Assembly: GCA_041695085.1 (NCBI GenBank)
Contig: JBGFRO010000009.1
Span: 66,925-130,924, forward strand
Direction: 5' to 3'
Length of the DNA: 64,000 nucleotides
From: DYFT01 sp041695085
GTDB taxonomy: Bacteria; Bacteroidota; Ignavibacteria; UBA10030
The position numbers and the translations under genes were made by a program. Below the pieces are notes generated by a model that saw only the letters and a list, made by a program, of their open reading frames with translations, did no database searches and was not told the DNA's origin. This document shows, piece by piece, positions 25,907 through 34,303 of the stretch (the stretch's first letter is position 1; each line of letters begins with the position of its first letter).

Positions 25907-27283
25907 ATGAGCAAAAACTCCGGCACGGTACTCATCATCGATGACGATCCCGACGTTCTCGTGGCGGCACAGTTGCTTTTGAAACAGCAAGGCGTGAACG
26001 TCCGTACGGAGAAGTCTCCCCATACTCTCCCTTCGCTCTTACGGCAGGAGACCTTCGATGCCATTCTCCTTGATATGAATTTTGCGCGTGACGTCAGTAG
26101 TGGCAGCGAAGGATTCTATTGGCTTGAGAGAATCCTTGAGATGGATCCTGCCGCGGTCGTTGTTCTCATCACTGCCTATGGAGATGTGGAGATGGCTGTC
26201 CGGGCCATCAAAGCCGGGGCAACCGACTTCCTCCTTAAACCATGGCACAACGAGAAGCTGCTGGCAACGATCTCTGCTGCCATGAATCTTCGCCGAACCC
26301 GCCGTGAAGTTGAACGCCTGCGTTTACGTCAGCAGCGGTTGAGTTCCGATCTCGACCACCGATTTAAAGACTTCATAGGTCGGAGCCCGGCAATGCAAAC
26401 GGTCTTCGACACCATCCACAAGGTAGCTCCAACGGATGCAAACGTTCTTCTTCTTGGTGAGAGTGGAACAGGGAAAGAGTTGGCCGCTCGGGCAGTACAT
26501 CGTCAATCACATCGCGCGGATGAAGTCTTTATTAGTCTTGATATGGCAGCGCTGCACACCGGACTGTTTGAAAGCGAACTCTTCGGACACGTTAAGGGCG
26601 CGTTTACAGACGCGCGAGAGGATCGTGCGGGCCGGTTTGAGCTTGCGTCAGGCGGAACGTTGTTCCTCGATGAAGTGGGGAACCTCCCCTTTCCCCTCCA
26701 GGGAAAACTTCTCACAGTCCTGCAGAACCGTGAGCTTACTCGCCTCGGCTCCAACAAAACCATCTCGCTCGATGTGCGGTTGATCTGCGCGAGTAACATG
26801 CCGCTCAAGGAAATGGTGGAGCGAAAGGAGTTCCGGCAGGATTTATTCTATCGGATCAACACGGTGGAGATCCACCTCCCTCCGTTACGGGAGCGAGCGG
26901 ATGACATCCCTCTTCTTCTCAATCACTTCATCAATCTGTATTGCAACAAATACGGCAAGCCGTTGAAACACATCTCACCTTCAACGTTGGAGCGTCTCCA
27001 GGCGTACCATTGGCCTGGCAACGTGCGGGAGCTTCAACATGCCGTTGAACGAGCTGTCATTCTGGGTGAGGGAGAGATACTACGAGTCGAAGATTTCTTT
27101 CTTACTACGAGTGACGACGGTTTGGGGAAGGCTGCTTCGAGCGAGTTGAATCTCAACGAAGTCGAAAAGACCTTCATCCGCAAAGCAATGAATAAACACC
27201 ACGGGAACATCACGCAAGCAGCGAAGGAATTAGGTCTGACACGAGCGGCGCTCTACCGCAGGTTGGAGAAGTATGGTCTTTAG
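25907..27283 (+). CDS. Sigma54-dependent response regulator (NtrC family)
   Basis: 458 residues, three domains. Receiver (1-120) with acidic pocket Asp12-14 and phospho-acceptor Asp56 in ILLDMNF, Lys in FLLKPW. AAA+ domain (about 145-380) with Walker A GESGTGKE, the sigma54-contact loop reading GAFTDA instead of GAFTGA, Walker B GGTLFLDEVGNL and arginine-finger region FRQDLFYRINTVEI. C-terminal Fis-type helix-turn-helix NITQAAKELGLTRAALYRRL. It should bind the paired palindromes upstream and activate sigma54 promoters of its own operon and/or the divergent exporter. The kinase gene overlaps its 3' end by 11 bp. Confidence 0.93.
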   Translation: MSKNSGTVLIIDDDPDVLVAAQLLLKQQGVNVRTEKSPHTLPSLLRQETFDAILLDMNFARDVSSGSEGFYWLERILEMDPAAVVVLITAYGDVEMAVRAIKAGATDFLLKPWHNEKLLATISAAMNLRRTRREVERLRLRQQRLSSDLDHRFKDFIGRSPAMQTVFDTIHKVAPTDANVLLLGESGTGKELAARAVHRQSHRADEVFISLDMAALHTGLFESELFGHVKGAFTDAREDRAGRFELASGGTLFLDEVGNLPFPLQGKLLTVLQNRELTRLGSNKTISLDVRLICASNMPLKEMVERKEFRQDLFYRINTVEIHLPPLRERADDIPLLLNHFINLYCNKYGKPLKHISPSTLERLQAYHWPGNVRELQHAVERAVILGEGEILRVEDFFLTTSDDGLGKAASSELNLNEVEKTFIRKAMNKHHGNITQAAKELGLTRAALYRRLEKYGL

Positions 27284-28616
27284 AAACTTTCGACTCGCCC
27301 TCATCACCCGGCTGTTGTTGATCTGCGCAACACTCTTCCTCTTTGTCTACCTCACCTTGCACTCAGAGTTCTATCTGACGGCGATTTTGACAAGTCTTGT
27401 TGTCATCGTCCAGGTCTATGCGTTGTTTCGCTATGTCGACCGGATGAATAGCGATCTCAGGAGATTCCTTCAATCCATCCGATATGACGACTTTACGCAA
27501 ACGTTTAGCCATCAAGGGCGCGGGAGGAGCTTCGAAGAATTGAGCACAGCGCTCACAACCGTAATGGAGAACATCCGCCGTACCCGGGCAGAAAAGGAAG
27601 AGCAACATCACTATCTTACCACCATTGTTCAACACATCGGGGTAGGCCTGATAGCCTTTAAGCCAGATGGGAAGGTGGAGCTGATCAATACCGCCGCCAA
27701 GCGGTTACTGAATGTGACGAGCTTGCCCACCATCAAATCCCTTTCCGCAATCAGCCCTTCGCTGGCGGATAGATTGTTTGCATTGAAACCGGGAGATCGC
27801 ATACTGGTAAGCTTGGACCGGCAACCGGATATCATCCAGTTGGCGGTTTCTGCGACTGCATTCCGGCTACGTGAAGAGTATTACACATTGATCTCCATTC
27901 AAAACATCAGAAGCGAGTTGGAAGAGAAAGAGATGGAGGCCTGGCAGAAACTGATTCGGGTGCTGACACATGAAATTATGAATTCCATTACTCCAATTTC
28001 TTCCCTTGCGTCCACAGCGAATTCACTGCTGAGGACCACTGACGGCGCCATGAGGGTTTCATCTGAGGTACTGAACGATGTGCAGAGAGCCGTCCAAACG
28101 ATCGAAAAGAGGTGCCAGGGCCTTCTGCATTTTGTCGATGCGTATCGCACCATGACCCGGATTCCACGCCCGCAGTTCAAAAGCATCCGGATCGCTGATC
28201 TGTTTTCACAGGTGGAGCAACTCATCAAACCGAAGATAGAGAAAAAGCAAATTTGTTTTTACACAAGTATTGACCCGAAGAGTCTTGAGCTCACCGCCGA
28301 TCCTGAACTCATCGAGCAGGTGTTACTCAATCTGCTGCTGAATGCCGTGCAAGCAGTGCACGATCAGCCGCGGGCAGAAATACGCCTGCGGGCTCTGACA
28401 GATCATCTGGGAAAAGTCGTAATCGAGGTGATTGATAACGGACCGGGAATATCAGAAGATGCACGCGAGAAAATTTTCGTTCCTTTCTTCACCACGAAAC
28501 AGGATGGGTCGGGAATTGGCTTGAGCCTGTCCAAAGAGATCATGCGCCTCCACAAGGGGGTCATTCGGTTCTCGTCCGAGCCTGGCCGGGAAACCGTCTT
28601 CCGCCTCGTCTTCTAA
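27273..28616 (+). CDS. Sensor histidine kinase
   Basis: 447 residues. Two N-terminal membrane segments (LALITRLLLICATLFLFVYL and FYLTAILTSLVVIVQVYALF) with only a very short loop between, so little periplasmic sensing is possible. A PAS-like region follows (GVGLIAFKPDGKVELINTAA), then the phospho-acceptor His233 in LTHEIMNSITPISSL and an ATPase domain with N box LLNLLLNAVQAV, G1 DNGPGIS and G2 GSGIGLSLSKEI. This is the NtrB/PrrB-like group that pairs with NtrC-type regulators. Its stop lies one base from the stop of the convergent ada-type gene, with no terminator between. Confidence 0.93.
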   Translation: MVFRNFRLALITRLLLICATLFLFVYLTLHSEFYLTAILTSLVVIVQVYALFRYVDRMNSDLRRFLQSIRYDDFTQTFSHQGRGRSFEELSTALTTVMENIRRTRAEKEEQHHYLTTIVQHIGVGLIAFKPDGKVELINTAAKRLLNVTSLPTIKSLSAISPSLADRLFALKPGDRILVSLDRQPDIIQLAVSATAFRLREEYYTLISIQNIRSELEEKEMEAWQKLIRVLTHEIMNSITPISSLASTANSLLRTTDGAMRVSSEVLNDVQRAVQTIEKRCQGLLHFVDAYRTMTRIPRPQFKSIRIADLFSQVEQLIKPKIEKKQICFYTSIDPKSLELTADPELIEQVLLNLLLNAVQAVHDQPRAEIRLRALTDHLGKVVIEVIDNGPGISEDAREKIFVPFFTTKQDGSGIGLSLSKEIMRLHKGVIRFSSEPGRETVFRLVF

Positions 28617-28617
28617 A

Positions 28618-29736
28618 TCAACAACGACTTGGCGAGGAGTCTGGAGTTTTTGAGATGTTTCTCTGTCGCCCGCTTCCTGCGTGCTTGTCGTTGATACTTT
28701 TTCCGCGTTCGAGATCGAGCAGGAGTTTCTTCCGCCATACTCCTCCACCATAGCCCCCTAACTCGCCACTCTTATTGACGACGCGATGACACGGGATGAC
28801 GATGGCGATGCGGTTGAGTCCGTTCGCCGTCCCCACGGCGCGCACCGCCTTCGGTGATCCGACACGGCGGGCGATCTCTTCGTACGACACCGTCGTGCCG
28901 TACGGGATTTTCAGAAGTTCCTTCCAAACGCGCTCCTGGAACGGGGTCCCCGGATAGAGAAGGCTGACGGAGAAGCTTTTCCTCTTCGCTGCAAAGTATT
29001 CAGACAACTCTCTCTTGAGTTGATGGAGGAGATCATTCTCCCCGGGAACCACTGCTTTCTTAAACCTCCGCCGCAGAGTTTCAAACTGCGCCTCAAGCAT
29101 CCTGCGGTCCGTGAATTCGAGCAGACAGACCCCCTTTGATGTTGCTCCTGCGAGCAACGCTCCCAACGGACTTTCGATCCACGTCACCACAATACAATCC
29201 TCGGTGCGACTTTTGCCCGGCGGCTTTCCGAACAATTTGCCGAACGCTTCGCGAAATCCACTATGCGAGCTATAACCCGTTCCAAGTATGACATCGTCCA
29301 GGTCAGTCCCTAACCGGATTTGTTGCAACGATGATCCCAACCTTCTTCCTCGTGCATACGCTTGAAAGGTCATACCATACGTCTTCATGAAATATCTCCT
29401 TGCTTTAGCGGGATCGATGCCGAGTGCACGCAAATGCCGATCTGCATAACGATCCGTTGGTTTGCGCTCGATCATCGCGAGAAGCCGATGGACCCACTCC
29501 GGTGGCTGGCTGTTCGTGTTCAGGGGATGACAGCGTTTGCAGGGGCGATATCCGGCAAACAATGCCTCACGAGCCGAATGATAGTACTCTACGTTCTTGG
29601 CAAGTGGTTTTCGGGCGGAACAAGAGGGACGGCAGAAGATACGGGTCGTTTTCACAGCAACGAAGAAGATACCATCGTAGCCAGCATCCCGGCGAAGCGA
29701 TGCCCTTTCCATTTCTCGTACTGTCGGTCGATCCAT
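28618..29736 (-). CDS. ada: Bifunctional Ada-type DNA methyltransferase and transcriptional regulator
   Basis: 372 residues from the ATG at 29736, with GAGGAG upstream; the frame extends 33 codons further but lacks similarity there. N-terminal Ada zinc domain with Cys35, Cys39, Cys66 and Cys69 (FCRPSCSARKPLAKNVEYY and YRPCKRCHP), spaced as in E. coli Ada. A helix-turn-helix AraC part follows (YADRHLRALGIDPAKARRYF, GYSSHSGFREAFGKLFGKPP), then the O6-alkylguanine transferase domain with the acceptor Cys316 in IPCHRVV. It removes methyl groups from damaged DNA and, when methylated on the N-terminal cysteine, probably activates its own and other repair genes. Cytoplasmic, single gene. Confidence 0.93.
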   Translation of the reverse strand: MDRPTVREMERASLRRDAGYDGIFFVAVKTTRIFCRPSCSARKPLAKNVEYYHSAREALFAGYRPCKRCHPLNTNSQPPEWVHRLLAMIERKPTDRYADRHLRALGIDPAKARRYFMKTYGMTFQAYARGRRLGSSLQQIRLGTDLDDVILGTGYSSHSGFREAFGKLFGKPPGKSRTEDCIVVTWIESPLGALLAGATSKGVCLLEFTDRRMLEAQFETLRRRFKKAVVPGENDLLHQLKRELSEYFAAKRKSFSVSLLYPGTPFQERVWKELLKIPYGTTVSYEEIARRVGSPKAVRAVGTANGLNRIAIVIPCHRVVNKSGELGGYGGGVWRKKLLLDLERGKSINDKHAGSGRQRNISKTPDSSPSRC

Positions 29737-29971
29737 AGTCCCCGGGGTTCTCCTCATTTGCTCTTGACGCAGATCAAGATACGCGACAACGTTCGGGAAC
29801 TCCACCGAAAATTTGACATGGATTTCTCCCCGCACAACTTACATATAAGGGCAGGAGGAGATCCTTGTCATTTCACTGCCACCAGTGGGGAACCAGCCCA
29901 GATTCAAATCCCCCAATAATGACGCCTATTGTGATGGTGGATAAAGCCCTTATTTTTCAACGATTTTTTAC

Positions 29972-29999
29972 TTGACTTTCCACACTAATTACATAAATT
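29972..29999 (+). promoter_or_regulatory. Promoter of the dcw cluster
   Basis: TTGACT at 29972-29977, 16-bp spacer, TAAATT at 29994-29999. Followed by the TGGGR boxes and by mraZ 86 bp downstream. The rest of 29737-29971 contains no gene. Confidence 0.65.
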
Positions 30000-30010
30000 A
30001 GGATCTCGTG

Positions 30011-30034
30011 TGGGGAAAAGTGGGGAACATGGGA
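30011..30034 (+). promoter_or_regulatory. MraZ operator boxes
   Basis: Three direct repeats, TGGGG at 30011 and 30021 and TGGGA at 30030, at 10- and 9-bp spacing just downstream of the promoter. MraZ is known to bind TGGGN repeats with about 10-bp period in front of its own gene, so this is the expected autoregulatory site. Confidence 0.75.
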
Positions 30035-30085
30035 GAGTTTTTCTCCAATAAATGCAGGCACTTCTGAAAGCACCGACAACGAACC

Positions 30086-30535
30086 ATGTCCTCGTTCAAA
30101 GGGAGGTATTCGTACTCTGTCGATAACAAAGGACGGATTGCGTTGCCTGCCAAACTTCGCAAAAACGTTTCACCTTCGGCCAACGACACGTTCATTATTA
30201 CGCGTGGGTTTGAGCAATGTCTCTTTGTCTATCCGCAGGATGAATGGAGCAAGGTAGAGGAGTCCATCCGGGGTCTCTCCCCTTCTAATCCCCAACACCG
30301 CTTCTTTGTGCGCACGCTCTTGCAGTGGGCAGTCGATGGACAGCTTGATAGTCAGGCGCGCATAACGATTCCCCAAGACCTACTGAAGTTCGCTTCGATT
30401 GAAAACGAAGTGCTGATCCTCGGGGTGCTGGAGCGCATTGAGATCTGGAACCCGAAGATCTATGAAGAATACATGAACAACCAACCGGCTACGTACGAAA
30501 CTGTTGCCGAGTCGGTTCTCAAATCGCAATCGTAA
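30086..30535 (+). CDS. mraZ: Transcriptional regulator MraZ
   Basis: 149 residues. Two SpoVT-AbrB-like repeats: FKGRYSYSVDNKGRIALPAK with IITRGFEQCLFVYPQDEW, and WAVDGQLDSQARITIPQDLL with VLILGVLERIEIWNPKIYEE. It forms a ring and binds the TGGGR repeats in its own promoter, setting transcription of the division and wall cluster. First gene of the cluster; its stop lies 13 bp before the likely rsmH start. Confidence 0.95.
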   Translation: MSSFKGRYSYSVDNKGRIALPAKLRKNVSPSANDTFIITRGFEQCLFVYPQDEWSKVEESIRGLSPSNPQHRFFVRTLLQWAVDGQLDSQARITIPQDLLKFASIENEVLILGVLERIEIWNPKIYEEYMNNQPATYETVAESVLKSQS

Positions 30536-30548
30536 TCCGCATGCGCAT

Positions 30549-31481
30549 GTGCGTGGATCGCCGTTCCATACACCGGTTCTTCTTGATGAAGTTCTCCGTT
30601 TCCTCTTCACAACGGCTGACGGGGTGTACGTCGATGCCACGCTTGGCGGAGGTGGTCACGCAGAATCGTTACTCCTCCGCCTCTCTTCCACCGGACGCGT
30701 GATCGGTCTTGATGCGGATGCGGACGCCATCGAAGCGGCACGGGTTCGACTGAGCGCGTATGGCGATCGCGTGACGCTGCTGCACCGGAATTTTGAATTC
30801 TTGCAGTCGACTCTTGCCGAGCTGAAGATCAACTCGGTCGCCGGCGTGTTCTTCGATCTCGGCGTCTCCTCCTTTCAACTCGATGCGCCGGGTAAGGGTT
30901 TTAGTTTTCGAGCTGACGAGCGACTTGACCTACGGATGGATCGGTCGCAATCACTCGACGCTCGTACGGTCGTCAACGAGTACCGTGAGAAGGCGCTCGC
31001 GGATGTGATCTGGAGATACGGCGAGGAGCGCGCATCGCGACGCATCGCGGCGGAGATCGTCCGCCGCCGTCAACGTTCTCCCATCGAAACCACCGCTCAA
31101 CTCGCGGCGATCATCGAACACACAGTGGGGGAACGGTTTGTGATCAAATCGCTGGCGCGCGTGTTTCAGGCGCTCCGGATTGAAGTGAACAAAGAGCTTG
31201 AGCGGCTCCGGCATGCCCTTGTGCAAGCCATGGATGTTGTGCAACGTGGGGGACGTATCGTGGTCATTTCCTATCATTCGCTGGAAGACAGGATTGTAAA
31301 GGAGACATTCAAGCAGGCGGCGGCTAGCTTCCGGCCCTCCGGCAATAAGTTGGTTCCCGACACTCCTTTACAGCCGACACTCAAGATCTTAACGCGTAAA
31401 CCGATCGAAGCATCCGATCAGGAGAAACGGAACAATCCACGCGCCCGCAGCGCGAAGCTCCGCGCCGCAGAACGCATATAA
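30549..31481 (+). CDS. rsmH: 16S rRNA (cytosine1402-N4)-methyltransferase RsmH
   Basis: 310 residues from the GTG at 30549, which gives the typical start RGSPFHTPVLLDEVL; a TTG at 30504 inside mraZ is possible. SAM-binding motif VDATLGGGGHAE, then GLDADADAIEAARVRL and the conserved FFDLGVSSFQLD, FSFRADERLDLRMD and GGRIVVISYHSLEDRIVK. It methylates C1402 of 16S rRNA in the decoding centre. Always second in the dcw cluster after mraZ, as here. Cytoplasmic. No strong ribosome site, so translation may depend on coupling to mraZ. Confidence 0.94.
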   Translation: MRGSPFHTPVLLDEVLRFLFTTADGVYVDATLGGGGHAESLLLRLSSTGRVIGLDADADAIEAARVRLSAYGDRVTLLHRNFEFLQSTLAELKINSVAGVFFDLGVSSFQLDAPGKGFSFRADERLDLRMDRSQSLDARTVVNEYREKALADVIWRYGEERASRRIAAEIVRRRQRSPIETTAQLAAIIEHTVGERFVIKSLARVFQALRIEVNKELERLRHALVQAMDVVQRGGRIVVISYHSLEDRIVKETFKQAAASFRPSGNKLVPDTPLQPTLKILTRKPIEASDQEKRNNPRARSAKLRAAERI

Positions 31482-31515
31482 TTCGAGGGCGCGTCTCAAA
31501 TCGTCATGCCACAGT

Positions 31516-32046
31516 ATGCCCAAAGTGCATCAACAGAGCACCGATGTTTTGGCTGAGCGGGCAATGCAACCCGATGAGCCGCCTCCCGCGCAACAATCAT
31601 CGCCGCGCGGACAGCTCATTACAGAGCCTGAGCCTGCCCGACGTATGATCTATGGTGGCACGATGCCCCCTCCACCGCCGTCCGCTTCAGGGGGAGGACT
31701 CTACACGCCTCCCAAGAACAGGAAGGTCGCCAAACGTTCGTTCCCAACCTCGAAGATCATAGCGTATTTATTGGTCTCCGCGGTCCTTATCGTTCTTTAT
31801 ATCAGTAACATCATTGCCGTGAACCAACTGGTCAGCGACATCCACAAAGAAGAACACGCGCTCCAAAAGGCACTGAATGAACAAGAGATATTGAGGGCAC
31901 GGATCAATCAACTCTCCAGTCTCGAACGCATCCGGAAGCGCGCGGAGGAAGAACTGGGTCTTCGCAACGCTCAAGATGTTCCGCACTGGTTGAATGTGGA
32001 TACCGAAAAAATCCGCGAAATCGAAGAATCTTTGAAGCGCAGGTAA
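31516..32046 (+). CDS. ftsL: FtsL-like division protein with long Pro-rich N-tail
   Basis: 176 residues. The first 75 are cytoplasmic, low-complexity and proline-rich (YGGTMPPPPPSASGGGLYTP), then one membrane segment (IIAYLLVSAVLIVLYISNII, about 83-103) and a periplasmic coiled coil (HKEEHALQKALNEQEILRAR) with the DivIC/FtsL-like RIRKRAEEELGLRNA. Position between rsmH and ftsI is where ftsL always lies. It forms a complex with FtsB and FtsQ that activates FtsWI. The tail is much longer than in E. coli FtsL (121 residues in total). Its stop overlaps the ftsI start by one base. Confidence 0.82.
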   Translation: MPKVHQQSTDVLAERAMQPDEPPPAQQSSPRGQLITEPEPARRMIYGGTMPPPPPSASGGGLYTPPKNRKVAKRSFPTSKIIAYLLVSAVLIVLYISNIIAVNQLVSDIHKEEHALQKALNEQEILRARINQLSSLERIRKRAEEELGLRNAQDVPHWLNVDTEKIREIEESLKRR

Positions 32047-34253
32047 TGTCCAATCAACCGACACTTCCCCCGAATCAACCGATCGCAGCAGGCGAGGAAA
32101 CGTCTCGTCCTCCTTTCAACGGGCGACTTCTTGTCCTGAAGCTCGCGTTCGCCGCGTTCTTCGTCGTCATCGCAGCACGGTTGGTACAGATTCAGGTGAT
32201 CGAGTCCTCAACATATCAAGAACGCGCAAGGCGGCAGTATGAACAGAAGATCGTGTTGCCCGCAGTTCGCGGCAATATCTTCGACCGTCACAACAATGTG
32301 CTGGTCTCGAATTCGATGTTCGTTTCGTTCGCGGCAGATCCAAAGTTGATCGGCGATGACGCAGCTGTGGTTGCGGAAAAATTCGCGTACGTCTTCGGCA
32401 AACCGCGCACGTTCTATCTCTCGAAGCTCCGATCCACCACGAGGAGCGGTGCACCTCGTCGTTTTGTCTGGCTGGAGCGGCGCGTTCGCCCGGAGATCGC
32501 CAAACGCATCGAGACGGCAAAGCTTCCCGGCGTCGTCGTGCTCAATGAACCGAAACGTCTCTACCATTACGACGACGTTGCCGGAACGCTTGTCGGTTTC
32601 ACCGACGTCGACAACAAAGGAATCTCGGGAATCGAGCTACAGTTCGACGAGTACTTGCGAGGCAAAAACGGCTCGGTGATCATGCTGCGCGATGGACTGG
32701 GGCGTGCACGTCCGTCAGTTGATTATCCGCGCGTCGAACCACGCGACGGCCATCACCTGATCCTCACCATCGACCTCGCCTATCAGTCGATAGTAGAAGA
32801 AGAGCTGAAACGCGGCGTGGAACGATTCAAAGCGGATGCAGCTCTTGCCGTCATGATGAACCCGAAAACGGGAGAGATTTTGGCGCTGGCGAACTATCCG
32901 GGACTGAATCCGAACGATCTCGGTTCGTACGACATTCACGCAGCACGCAACAGGGTTATCACCGATATCTTCGAGCCCGGCTCCGTCTTTAAAGTCGTGA
33001 CCGCTGCAGTTGCCTATGAACATCGGCTCGTGGCTCCCGGTCAACGGTTCAACGCCGAAAACGGCACCTACAAAGTAGCCCTTCCGGGCGGGAAATTTCG
33101 GCTCATCAAGGACACACACGAGCATACATGGCTCTCATTTCAGGAGGCCATCGAACAATCGAGCAACATCGTCATGGCAAAGGTGAGCCTGACGATCGGC
33201 GCGGAGCGTCTCTATCGCCAAGCGCGCGATTTTGGCTTCGGCATCCTCACGGGAATCGATCTGCCGGGCGAGGTGCGGGGGAGATTAAAGAAGCCCTTCG
33301 AGTGGTCCGGTACCACGCTACAGACTCTCTCGTACGGCTACGAAGTTGCTGCGACGCCTCTACAAATCGCCGCGGCATACGCGGCGGTTGCCAATAAAGG
33401 GGTTTTGGTTCAACCATATACTGTCTCGCGCGTGGTCAATGCTTCGGGGGAAGCGGTTTTCCAGCAATCTGCGCAAACGATCCGGCGCGTCATTTCGGCT
33501 GAGACTGCGGAACTGCTTACGCGCGCGTTCGAAGGCGTTGTACAAAACGGAACGGCAAAGGATGTCCGCATCGACGGCGTCCGGATTGCGGGAAAAACGG
33601 GCACATCACGAAAGGTCGTGGATGGGAAATACGGCACGGGTTCCTACACCGCTTCGTTTGCGGGATTCTTTCCGGTGGAAGACCCCCAAGTCGTCTGTCT
33701 AGTGATGATCGACAATCCGCGCGCCGTCAGTTACTATGGAGGATTGACCAGCGGATCCATTTTCCGTTCCATCGCCGAACGAATTATCAACACCACTGGC
33801 CGTTTCAACAAAACATCGCCGGCATCCACCAACACACTCCAGGCCACAAACAACGTCAGCGTACCTGACGTCCGCACCCTTCCGCTTTCCCTCGCGGGAA
33901 AAATCGTTGAAGGACATGGGCTTCGGTTCGAGAAGATCGGTGAAGGACAAATTGTTGTACGGCAACTACCTGAACCGGGCAAACGATTGCCCCGCGGCGA
34001 GAAAGTAAAGTTTCTCCTTGAAACAGAGAGTGCAACCACGGCCTCCGGCGATGGGACGGTGGTTCCCGATCTTCGGGGAATGAGCTTGCGACGCGCAATC
34101 AACAGACTTGTGGTGGAAGACTTTGACGTGAAGGTACGCGGTTCGGGTGTCGTGATCGATCAACTTCCCGCTCCCGGCGCGCGCGTCAATCCGGGAAGCG
34201 CAATCCATCTTGTGTGTGAGCCGCGTCCAACGCTCTCCGCAGTTTTGTATTGA
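32046..34253 (+). CDS. ftsI: Penicillin-binding protein FtsI/PBP2 with two PASTA domains
   Basis: 735 residues. One membrane anchor (LLVLKLAFAAFFVVIAARLV, about 27-47), a dimerisation domain with RGNIFDRHNNVL, and a transpeptidase domain with the three catalytic motifs SVFK (Ser313), Ser372-x-Asn374 and KTG (517-519). Two C-terminal PASTA domains follow (VPDVRTLPLSLAGKIVEGHG and VVPDLRGMSLRRAINRLVVE). It cross-links septal peptidoglycan in the periplasm with FtsW. PASTA domains are usual for division PBPs in Gram-positives and Bacteroidota relatives and absent in E. coli FtsI. Confidence 0.95.
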   Translation: MSNQPTLPPNQPIAAGEETSRPPFNGRLLVLKLAFAAFFVVIAARLVQIQVIESSTYQERARRQYEQKIVLPAVRGNIFDRHNNVLVSNSMFVSFAADPKLIGDDAAVVAEKFAYVFGKPRTFYLSKLRSTTRSGAPRRFVWLERRVRPEIAKRIETAKLPGVVVLNEPKRLYHYDDVAGTLVGFTDVDNKGISGIELQFDEYLRGKNGSVIMLRDGLGRARPSVDYPRVEPRDGHHLILTIDLAYQSIVEEELKRGVERFKADAALAVMMNPKTGEILALANYPGLNPNDLGSYDIHAARNRVITDIFEPGSVFKVVTAAVAYEHRLVAPGQRFNAENGTYKVALPGGKFRLIKDTHEHTWLSFQEAIEQSSNIVMAKVSLTIGAERLYRQARDFGFGILTGIDLPGEVRGRLKKPFEWSGTTLQTLSYGYEVAATPLQIAAAYAAVANKGVLVQPYTVSRVVNASGEAVFQQSAQTIRRVISAETAELLTRAFEGVVQNGTAKDVRIDGVRIAGKTGTSRKVVDGKYGTGSYTASFAGFFPVEDPQVVCLVMIDNPRAVSYYGGLTSGSIFRSIAERIINTTGRFNKTSPASTNTLQATNNVSVPDVRTLPLSLAGKIVEGHGLRFEKIGEGQIVVRQLPEPGKRLPRGEKVKFLLETESATTASGDGTVVPDLRGMSLRRAINRLVVEDFDVKVRGSGVVIDQLPAPGARVNPGSAIHLVCEPRPTLSAVLY

Positions 34254-34303
34254 AGGAAGGAGCCTGACCGGCGCGCCGGAGCTCTTCTTGAGTACGACAA
34301 TGT

